From the NCBI GenBank assembly GCA_963726125.1, contig CAVSBG010000005.1:1-64000 (forward strand): a DNA stretch of 64,000 nucleotides. Direction: 5' to 3'. The stretch is from JAMXLO01 sp963726125. GTDB taxonomy: Bacteria; Pseudomonadota; Alphaproteobacteria; Acetobacterales; Acetobacteraceae. Below, piece by piece: positions 16,276 to 22,805 of this stretch. The stretch's first letter is position 1; each line of letters begins with the position of its first letter. Below the pieces are notes generated by a model. It had not been told where the DNA came from and did not search any database. It worked only from the letters and a program-made list of their open reading frames with translations. The translations under genes were made by a program, and so were the position numbers.

Positions 16276-17037
16276 TCAGAACAGCGGCGCGTCGTAAAGT
16301 TCCTCGACGTTGGCGCCGACCGACACTTGCGGCTCCGATGGGGTATAGTCGTTCTCCCGCTCCATCTGCGCGACGTCGGCGCGAATGGCGGTGAATGCCT
16401 GATGCAGGCTTAGGTTCGGCTGTGCGAAGGCATGAAGTTCCGCCTCGCCGAAGAAGGTATGGCGATTGCCGGCGGCGCAACCGAAAGAGCTTCGGTCGGC
16501 GCGCGCCGCGGCGATGATGATACGGTCCGGCGAGCTGAGATTGCCGATGAGCGAGCCCGAATAGCAGGCGGAGATGATGATCACCGTGCGATGTGTGGCG
16601 AGCGGTTCGAGCAGACGCGCCAAGGTGCTGCCGGGCAGCGCCGTCGGCTCCCGATTGCCAATCTTGCTGGCCAGCACGCCACGTCCGCCATGCGTGCTGA
16701 TATGCACCAGAACAAGGTCGCCGGGGCCCGCGCGTTCGGCCACCATGCGGGTCAATCGGTTGATGGTGGCGGTGTCGGCGGCCGGGAATTTGGCCTGACG
16801 GCTGGCGAAGTTGCTGGCGATCAGCGGTATCACGTCGAGGTCGGCACTCTTCTGCAACTCATCTCCCAGATCGGTCACGTCATACGCCGACCAGGATTCC
16901 GAATAGAGCGCGAGGCCGATGTAGAAGAGCTTGTTGCGGGGTGCCGTGCTGTCGTCATGCGGCTGTGCGGCGAGCGGCTGCACGCACGCGCTGAGCAGCG
17001 TCACCAGGACCAGTCCGCTAAGAAGGCGCAGTTTCAC
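16276..17037 (-). CDS. Peptidase C13 (legumain/caspase-fold) lipoprotein
   Basis: 253 residues from a GTG at 17037 that overlaps the stop of the histidine kinase gene by GTGA; the much longer open frame upstream is the kinase in another frame. The signal ends in lipobox LSAC (Cys18). The catalytic dyad of clan CD is clear: His116 in HISTHGG and Cys158 in IIISACYSG. The following AAARADRSSFGC is a strong peptidase C13 signature as seen in bacterial legumain-like proteins. It should be a membrane-anchored periplasmic cysteine protease. Translational coupling to a cytosolic sensor kinase is unusual and suggests shared control. Confidence 0.85.
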   Translation of the reverse strand: MKLRLLSGLVLVTLLSACVQPLAAQPHDDSTAPRNKLFYIGLALYSESWSAYDVTDLGDELQKSADLDVIPLIASNFASRQAKFPAADTATINRLTRMVAERAGPGDLVLVHISTHGGRGVLASKIGNREPTALPGSTLARLLEPLATHRTVIIISACYSGSLIGNLSSPDRIIIAAARADRSSFGCAAGNRHTFFGEAELHAFAQPNLSLHQAFTAIRADVAQMERENDYTPSEPQVSVGANVEELYDAPLF

Positions 17038-18575
17038 CGGCGTGTGGTATCCGTCAGGAGTTCGCCGGCGATGCGTTGCAGCACCCCGGCATCGATTGGC
17101 TTGGTAACCCAGAGATAGCCTGATTCCCGCAGCGCTGTCAGCGCCGCCGGATCGGTGGCCCCGGTAACGATAATGGCAGGGATGTCCAGATGCAGATGTT
17201 CGCGCAGCAGGTCGAGCAGGGCGGGTCCGTCGATCGTGCCGCCCAGGTCGCGGTCCACGATGGCGAGTTCGGGCCGTTGCTGTGCCGGCTGGGCCAACAG
17301 GGACAAGGCTTCTTCGGCGCTCGTCGCGACAAGGGGATGAGTGCCCCAATCGGTAACCTCGCGGGTCAGGGCGTCGCGTACCAGCGCATCGTCCTCCACC
17401 AGCAACAGGCAGCGCCCCTCCAGCACGTTCGCAGTGTCGATCGGGCGTTCCGCCGCTGCAATGGCCGCTGCCGCGCTCGGCACGGTCAACGCGAACACGC
17501 TGCCGATACCGACTTCCGACGCGAGCTCGACGCCGACGCCGAGCAGCTCCGCAAGCCGCCGCACGATGGCGAGGCCGAGGCCGAGACCACGCTCGGTGGA
17601 GCTGACGCCGTCGAGGCGTTGGAACTCCTCGAAGATGCGCTCGCGTTCGCTGACGGGAATGCCTGGGCCAGTATCAAAAACCTCGATTCGCACGAGCGCG
17701 CCGAGGGTTTCACAACTGAGGCTGATCTCGCCGTGACTGGTGTAGCGCACCGCATTGGACAGCAGGTTGCGCAGGATGCTTTCCAGCAGCACCGGGTCGC
17801 AGCGCACCAGTGCCACGGTGGGTGGGATGTCGAGCTCCAACCCCTTCGCCGCCGCGGGACCGACGAACGAGGCGCGCAATCGGTCGAGCACCTCCTCCAG
17901 CTCAAAGTCGGTAAATGCCGGCGTGACGGCGCCTGCCTCGAGTTTGGTCACGTCCAGCACGGCGTTGAACATTGCCTGCATCGATGCGGTGGCGGCGGCC
18001 ATGCCGTCCACCAGGCGGGTTGCCTCGTCGCCATTCACCCGGCGCCGCAACGCGCTGATGAACAGGTTCATCGCATGCAGCGGCTGACGCAGGTCATGGC
18101 TGGCGGTGGCGAGGAAGCGCGACTTCGCCAGGCTGGCACTGACTGCCTGCTCGTGTGCCGCGTGGGCCTCGCGCAGCCGCCGTTCGGCTTCGTTCAACTC
18201 GGTGACATCGCGGCCGATGAAGAAATGCTGCTGTTCGTTCGGCGACCAGACGCCGGTCCATGTCAGTGTCACGATATGGCCGTCCTTGTGGACGTAGCGA
18301 CATGGGAAATGGCGGATCACTCCGCCCCGGCGGGCACGCCGCATCTCGTCGCGTGTACTGTCGAGGTCCTCGGGGTAGAGGATTTCGGCGGCGCTGCGCC
18401 CGACCAGTTCCGCGGGATCATAGCCGATGATGGCCTGCGCGCTGGGGCTGAGCCGGATGAAGTTGCCGTGCTTGTCGACCACCATGATCAGGTCCAGCGA
18501 AGTTTCGAAGATCCGTTGATTGATGGCGTTGATCTTGCGGTCTTCGGGTGGTGCAGACTGTTGGGCGGCGCTCAT
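17034..18575 (-). CDS. PAS-domain hybrid histidine kinase with receiver domain
   Basis: 513 residues from ATG 18575; an open frame reaches 18614. Order: PAS domain (~15-128, DLIMVVDKHGNFI, PCRYVHKDG), HisKA helix with phospho-acceptor His160 in ASHDLRQPLHAM, HATPase (NLLSNAVRYTS; DTGPGIP; GLGLGLAIVRR), then a receiver (LLLVEDDALVRD; acceptor region LAIVDRDLGG; lysine in WVTKPID). There are no membrane segments, so it senses a cytosolic or membrane-diffusible signal. The type resembles hybrid kinases of the NahK/ErcS group that pass phosphate to separate Hpt or response regulators, none of which is adjacent. Coupled by a 4-base overlap to the C13 lipoprotein gene. Confidence 0.9.
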   Translation of the reverse strand: MSAAQQSAPPEDRKINAINQRIFETSLDLIMVVDKHGNFIRLSPSAQAIIGYDPAELVGRSAAEILYPEDLDSTRDEMRRARRGGVIRHFPCRYVHKDGHIVTLTWTGVWSPNEQQHFFIGRDVTELNEAERRLREAHAAHEQAVSASLAKSRFLATASHDLRQPLHAMNLFISALRRRVNGDEATRLVDGMAAATASMQAMFNAVLDVTKLEAGAVTPAFTDFELEEVLDRLRASFVGPAAAKGLELDIPPTVALVRCDPVLLESILRNLLSNAVRYTSHGEISLSCETLGALVRIEVFDTGPGIPVSERERIFEEFQRLDGVSSTERGLGLGLAIVRRLAELLGVGVELASEVGIGSVFALTVPSAAAAIAAAERPIDTANVLEGRCLLLVEDDALVRDALTREVTDWGTHPLVATSAEEALSLLAQPAQQRPELAIVDRDLGGTIDGPALLDLLREHLHLDIPAIIVTGATDPAALTALRESGYLWVTKPIDAGVLQRIAGELLTDTTRR

Positions 18576-18703
18576 GTATGACGCTCTTCGGCGGCATGTC
18601 CAGATATGGTGCAACTGTCAGTTGCCGACTGTACAAGCCCGGGTGATCGGAGGTTGACCTTGAAGGGTCACATGTCCGTGTAGATGGATGGAATTATCGC
18701 GAC

Positions 18704-19513
18704 ATGCGGCGCGTTGTCTTCACGGCGGACGACTTTGGTCTCAGTCAATCGGTCAACGAAGCGGTCGAACGGGCGCATCGAACCGGCACGCTGCACGCCG
18801 CGAGTTTGATGGTCGCGGGCGACGCCGCCACTGATGCTGTACGCCGCGCACGAACGTTGCCGAATTTGCGAGTAGGATTGCATCTCGTGGTGATCGAAGG
18901 ACCGGCCGTACTGCCGCCGTCGGAAATTCCGGACCTGGTGGATGCGCAGGGTCAATTCCCATCCGACCAGCTTGGGCTTGGCATCAATTACTTCGCTCGT
19001 CCCCAGGTGCGTCGTCAGCTCGCAGCGGAGATCCGCGCGCAGTTCGCTGCGTTCGCGGCGACAGGGCTCGCACTGAGCCATGCGGATGCTCACAAGCATA
19101 TGCATCTGCATCCGGTTGTTGGGCGACTGATGATCGACATCGGCCGTGAGTTCGGACTGTCTCGCGTGCGTGTGCCGACTGAACCTTCCGCGGTGCTTGC
19201 GCGGTGCGGCACGCGGGTTGGCCTTGGCGGTCAAGCGTTGTGTCAGTGGTCCCGCTTGCTACGGCGGCAGGTCCGTGCGGCAGGCATGGCGAGCACCGAT
19301 CATTGCTTCGGCATTGCATGGAGCGGGCACATGACGCGCGCGCGACTGGATTGCCTGCTGCGGGAATTGCCAGACGGAGACAACGAAATTTACTTCCATC
19401 CGGCTGTTGCGCGCGATGCGGCGCTGCGTCGTTTGATGCCAGCCTATGAGCACATGGCGGAGTTCGATGCGCTGCTTGGTTGCGAGCCCGGGCTGCCGGC
19501 TCTGCAGGAGTGA
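18704..19513 (+). CDS. hpnK: Hopanoid biosynthesis-associated deacetylase HpnK (YdjC-like)
   Basis: 269 residues of the YdjC/ChbG carbohydrate deacetylase fold. The family start VVFTADDFGLSQSVNEAVERAH has the metal-binding aspartate pair; LRVGLHLVV and LSHADAHKHMHLHP give the remaining His ligands. The sequence pattern (AASLMVAGDAATDAVRRAR) matches HpnK from hopanoid loci of alphaproteobacteria. It likely deacetylates a sugar on a hopanoid-linked or other lipid; the exact substrate is not established. It is here without other hpn genes and is divergent from the histidine kinase (128-bp gap). Confidence 0.85.
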   Translation: MRRVVFTADDFGLSQSVNEAVERAHRTGTLHAASLMVAGDAATDAVRRARTLPNLRVGLHLVVIEGPAVLPPSEIPDLVDAQGQFPSDQLGLGINYFARPQVRRQLAAEIRAQFAAFAATGLALSHADAHKHMHLHPVVGRLMIDIGREFGLSRVRVPTEPSAVLARCGTRVGLGGQALCQWSRLLRRQVRAAGMASTDHCFGIAWSGHMTRARLDCLLRELPDGDNEIYFHPAVARDAALRRLMPAYEHMAEFDALLGCEPGLPALQE

Positions 19514-19889
19514 CCAGGACCTAGGAGCTGCGCTGCGATGCAGCGCAGGATAGTTGATGACTGGAACTGCACCGTTTGTCCGATATGGCTTGATTGATCC
19601 TCGGGTCGAGCGTGAGGACGGCCATGATGCGGTTAACAGACGGCTTGTTCAAAATCGTACGCTTAGCCGATTGGCGATCGTGGGAAAGCCCATTCGCAAA
19701 CGAGGGTTTGTGTAATGCGACAAATTGGACGGCAAATCTTAGTTTTTTTTCGAAACCCTCGTTCAGATTTAATACCAGCCGCCGCTGGAACCAACTCTCG
19801 ATCTCCGTCATGGTCGGGCTTGACCCGGCCATCGGCTACCCGAAACCAATTGCGAACGATGCAATCCCAATCAGCAACCATCCGATGAA
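19514..19889. other. Intergenic spacer with hairpin repeats
   Basis: No protein-coding sequence is credible here. The stretch holds an inverted repeat AAACGAGGGTTT (near 19700) with AAACCCTCGTT (near 19754), an A/T-rich run AGTTTTTTTTC at 19741, the 12-base ATACCAGCCGCC at 19772-19783 and the hairpin at 19810-19832. The last two are mirrored on the far side of the group II intron. Confidence 0.6.
19810..19832 (+). repeat. Hairpin repeat, plus-orientation copy
   Basis: ATGGTCGGGCTTGACCCGGCCAT forms a near-perfect 10-bp stem around a short loop. Preceded by CCGTC, it matches the minus-strand copy at 21778-21805 and the type of short palindrome that is scattered through many alphaproteobacterial genomes. 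It lies 58 bases from the 3' end of the intron. Confidence 0.7.
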
Positions 19890-19924
19890 ATAGGGGTAGG
19901 GAGAGGCATCGCCTCCCCCTCCCT

Positions 19925-19959
19925 CCGAACCGGACAGGCGGATCTCCCGCATCCGGCTC
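19925..19959 (-). ncRNA. Group II intron domain V
   Basis: On the minus strand the stretch begins GAGCCGGATGCGG and ends CCTGTCCGGTTCGG. It folds into the two-part domain V stem: an outer GAGCCGGA/TCCGGTTC helix, a two-base bulge and an inner GCGG/CCGC helix capped by a GNRA-type GAGA loop. It holds the catalytic triad and the bulge that bind the metal ions in the ribozyme core. It lies 15 bases after the reverse transcriptase stop codon. Confidence 0.85.
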
Positions 19960-19973
19960 TCCAGTTGGTGGTA

Positions 19974-21320
19974 TTACCTGCGAGAGGACTGGCGAACCGC
20001 ATCATAGGTGTCCTGCAAGCTGAACAGCCCAAGTTTGGCAAAGAAGGCATTCGGCCAGCGTGTCTGATCGGCGCCGTGTGTCGATGCGATCCCTCTCGCT
20101 CCCAGCCGCCGCCGAAGGATGCTCCGCAGCCGACGGCGCACCCAGCCGTCAATCATGCGGAACGTCGGACGATAGCTGTGCTGGAAGTAGCCATACCAGC
20201 CACGCAGCGTCAGGTTGATGTCCGCGATCACTCTGGGCAGGGCCTGTCCCACCGTCCGCTTGGTCTTCGCACGGATCGTGTCCTTGAGCTTCCCCATACT
20301 CTTCCGACGTGGCCAGCGTCGGCCGCGTTCGAAGTGATAGCCGAGGAAGTCGAAGCCCTCGCTCCAGGCGTGCACCAGCCGCGTCTTGTCCGGATGCAGC
20401 GTCAGTCCGGCTTGCACCGTCCATCCTTGCACCACGGCCAATGCCTCGGCGGCTTCTTGTGGGGTTCGACACAGCACCACGAAGTCATCCGCATACCGCA
20501 CCATCTCGAAGCCCTTCGCCGCCATCAAGTGATCCAGCGGGTCAAGATAGATGTTGCTGAGTAGCGGACTGATCACCGCGCCCCGCGGCGTGCCCTGTTC
20601 GGGCACCCATTCCTGGGTGTCCTCCAGCACACTCTGGCCGAGGAACGCCTCGACCAGCGCACGGATATGGCCATCAGCCACCTTACTGACCACCAGGGCC
20701 ATCAGGCGGTCTTTCGGGATCGTGTCGAAGTAGCTCTTCAGATCGGCATCAACCACATGGACGTAGCCAGCCTTGAGCAGCTCATCCACACGTCGGAGCG
20801 CGTCCTTGCATCCCATACCCGGACGAAAGCCGTAGCTCTGTGCAGCAAAGTCCCGCTCGTAGATGGGTTCCAGCACCATGCGCAGCGCCGTCTGTACCAC
20901 CCGGTCCTGGACCGTCGGTATGCCCAATGGACGCATCTCCTCGCTTCCCAACTTGGGAATGTAGTGCCTTCGTATCGCCTGCGGGCGGTAGCTTCCGGTC
21001 CGCAGGGCAGCGCTCAGGCGTTCCAGATTTGCGTCCAGATCGCTCGCGTATCGCTCGATGGTCACGTGATCCACCCCCGACGCACCGTCGTTTGCCGATA
21101 CCATGGCAAACGCCGCACGCAACGTGGGGATGGGGTAGAGTTTATCGATCAAGCTGTGCCATCTGCCGCCTCTTACCCCCTGTGCGAGGGTCGCCAGCAT
21201 CCGTGTCGTCCAAACGGTAGGTTCGGCCCTGGGCTGTTGTTGCCGTGCCTCTCCGGTTCTTTTACCCGCGGACTGCGTCCCCAGGACTGTCGCCGGTGGT
21301 CTTCCGTCCAATCCAGACAT
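19974..21320 (-). CDS. ltrA: Group II intron-encoded reverse transcriptase/maturase
   Basis: About 448 residues from the ATG at 21320, picked because GGTGGAG lies just upstream; a further ATG at 21341 is the alternative. Reverse transcriptase blocks are in order: RRHYIPKLGSEEMRPLGIPT, QSYGFRPGMGCKDA, DADLKSYFDTI, GTPRGAVISPLLSNIYLDPLD and the catalytic RYADDFVVL. After it come GFDFLGYHF and a basic X/maturase domain (RGWYGYFQHSYRP). No HNH endonuclease domain is seen, as expected for class C introns. The frame is intact, so the element may be active for splicing and retrohoming. Confidence 0.92.
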   Translation of the reverse strand: MSGLDGRPPATVLGTQSAGKRTGEARQQQPRAEPTVWTTRMLATLAQGVRGGRWHSLIDKLYPIPTLRAAFAMVSANDGASGVDHVTIERYASDLDANLERLSAALRTGSYRPQAIRRHYIPKLGSEEMRPLGIPTVQDRVVQTALRMVLEPIYERDFAAQSYGFRPGMGCKDALRRVDELLKAGYVHVVDADLKSYFDTIPKDRLMALVVSKVADGHIRALVEAFLGQSVLEDTQEWVPEQGTPRGAVISPLLSNIYLDPLDHLMAAKGFEMVRYADDFVVLCRTPQEAAEALAVVQGWTVQAGLTLHPDKTRLVHAWSEGFDFLGYHFERGRRWPRRKSMGKLKDTIRAKTKRTVGQALPRVIADINLTLRGWYGYFQHSYRPTFRMIDGWVRRRLRSILRRRLGARGIASTHGADQTRWPNAFFAKLGLFSLQDTYDAVRQSSRR

Positions 21321-21777
21321 CACGTCTCCACCTTCCTGCACCCCTTGGCTCCACCGGAATTACCCGGCTTCATCGCTACTATGAGTGCTGTGACTCCTGC
21401 GCGTGGATGTGCGTGTGGCCTGCTCGACCTGGCACACATCCCCTGCTCGACGCCGCGCAGGTCTCTCCACTTCACGGGTCTCACCTTCCAGGCTCTCCGT
21501 CTCCAATCACCCCACCGCCTCCCCCGATCGCTTTGTCACCTGTCCTGTCAGCGTCGGAGGCTCCCCGTTCATCACGGGTCTGGGCTTCACCTTTCCATCG
21601 GAGGCTCGCCAGTCGGCACGGCCGAATTGAGTTTGTGTGACTACGGATGGCCCGTTCGCCTCGCGTTGCTCCCCACCCCACCTCACGATGACGCAGTTAC
21701 GGTCGGCTACAGAACGGAAACAGGTATCTCTGAAGGGGACTTGCACCTCTCTGATGTGACACGCTTGTAGACGCACG

Positions 21778-21805
21778 ATGGCCGGGTCAAGCCCGGCCAT
21801 GACGG
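21778..21805 (-). repeat. Hairpin repeat forming the intron's 5' exon
   Basis: ATGGCCGGGTCAAGCCCGGCCAT is a perfect palindrome arm pair (9-10 bp stem) followed by GACGG. Read on the minus strand it ends one base before the intron's GTGCG. It is the mirror-orientation copy of 19810-19832. A matching outer pair, GGCGGCTGGTAT at 21841-21852 against ATACCAGCCGCC at 19772-19783, shows that the intron has split a larger palindromic repeat. Confidence 0.75.
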
Positions 21806-21889
21806 GGTTGGATCGTTGCGTGCGGCACGTCAACAGCAAGGGCGGCTGGTATAAGTCCAAAGGCAAATGGTAATGAAAGCTCACTGAAA

Positions 21890-22765
21890 CTAACTCTCTG
21901 AGCGCAACGTTGCTTCGATACGCTGGATCAGCCGCCTCCGCTGGACAGGGGCGGCTGGTCGCCGCTGGAGAAGGACGAAGGCGCGAAGGATGGGGAGATA
22001 TGGCTGCATCGCCTCCGTCAGCGCCGCGGGGGACATGCCGGCCAGCCTCGCATACTCGGACTGCACGGCGGCGTTGATTGCGCGCGGCGGTTCCGGATCG
22101 GCGTCTTCCGGGACGAGCTCGGAAAGACTGACGTGTACGCGCGCAATGTCGAATACGGCGGACGCGCGGAGCCCACAGGCCCAGTCGATGATTCTCGGAC
22201 CATCCGCCGCCATGATTACGTTGCCTGGGTGGAGATCGGAATGACACAACCCATCGTCCGGCGGCAGACGATCAATCAGGGTAAGGACGCCGGTAGCAAT
22301 GCTCTCCGGAAGTATGTCGCGGGAGGTCTGTGATACGGCTTCTATCCAACGGCGCAGAGAGGGAACGCCGGGCGGTGGCGGTGTCTTGTGAACGGATATG
22401 TAAAGAGTCGCGAGAATCGCGCCCGCCTGCTCGGACGTCACCGCGCGAGTCCGCAACAGTTGTAGCAGGGTTGGTCCGTCAAGACGCTGCAGCACAATGC
22501 CAAAGCGCCCCTCCAGGGTCACCTCGTCGAACACCTCCGGAGCCCCCGCGGCGAACGCTGCGCGGGTCATTCGCGCCTCGTGCCGGCCCAACCGTGGCGA
22601 GACCCCAACCTTGAATAGCTTCACGATCTGACCGGGCGCCCAGACATGAATGTCCGCCGAGGCGCCTTCGCCGATCTTCTCTCCCAGGGAGCCACGCATG
22701 CCGGTTCTCCCGAAACGCCCCGTCTCTTGGCGTACCATTTCGGATAAACCGTCTGGTATCCCCAT
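21890..22765 (-). CDS. Aminoglycoside phosphotransferase (APH)-fold kinase
   Basis: 291 residues at most; a later ATG at 22699 (MRGSLGEKIGEG) would be a shorter start that still includes the whole kinase domain. The fold is clear: glycine-rich EKIGEGASADIHVW, ATP lysine in IVKLFK, catalytic loop CHSDLHPGNVIM and metal-binding aspartate in IIDWACG. APH-fold kinases phosphorylate small molecules or sugars; nothing singles out antibiotic resistance. It lies 40 bases behind glnD on the same strand, and its 3' end is about 110 bases from the intron. Confidence 0.82.
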   Translation of the reverse strand: MGIPDGLSEMVRQETGRFGRTGMRGSLGEKIGEGASADIHVWAPGQIVKLFKVGVSPRLGRHEARMTRAAFAAGAPEVFDEVTLEGRFGIVLQRLDGPTLLQLLRTRAVTSEQAGAILATLYISVHKTPPPPGVPSLRRWIEAVSQTSRDILPESIATGVLTLIDRLPPDDGLCHSDLHPGNVIMAADGPRIIDWACGLRASAVFDIARVHVSLSELVPEDADPEPPRAINAAVQSEYARLAGMSPAALTEAMQPYLPILRAFVLLQRRPAAPVQRRRLIQRIEATLRSES

Positions 22766-22805
22766 GACGGGGGCGGCCGGCCGTAACGCGGTTGGCCGTT
22801 TGTTG

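Larger units (their letters stand above)
19890..21776 (-). mobile_element. Group II intron (IIC-like) with its own reverse transcriptase
   Basis: About 1.9 kb on the minus strand. The 5' end at 21776 reads GTGCGTCTAC and is followed by GAGAGGTGCAAGTCCCC, a typical group II domain I start. The 3' part holds domain V (19925-19959) and a domain VI-like GC hairpin, ending near 19890 in CCCTAT; the last base is uncertain by several nucleotides. The open reading frame sits between. The 5' exon ends in the hairpin 21778-21800, with the insertion one base after its stem; this is the target preference known for class C introns, which recognise terminator-type hairpins. Confidence 0.85.

Noticed and set aside
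21777..21860. attC site or integron as the intron target
   Set aside because: The hairpin is a short perfect palindrome like the other dispersed copy at 19810-19832; no integrase or R/L box arrangement is seen.
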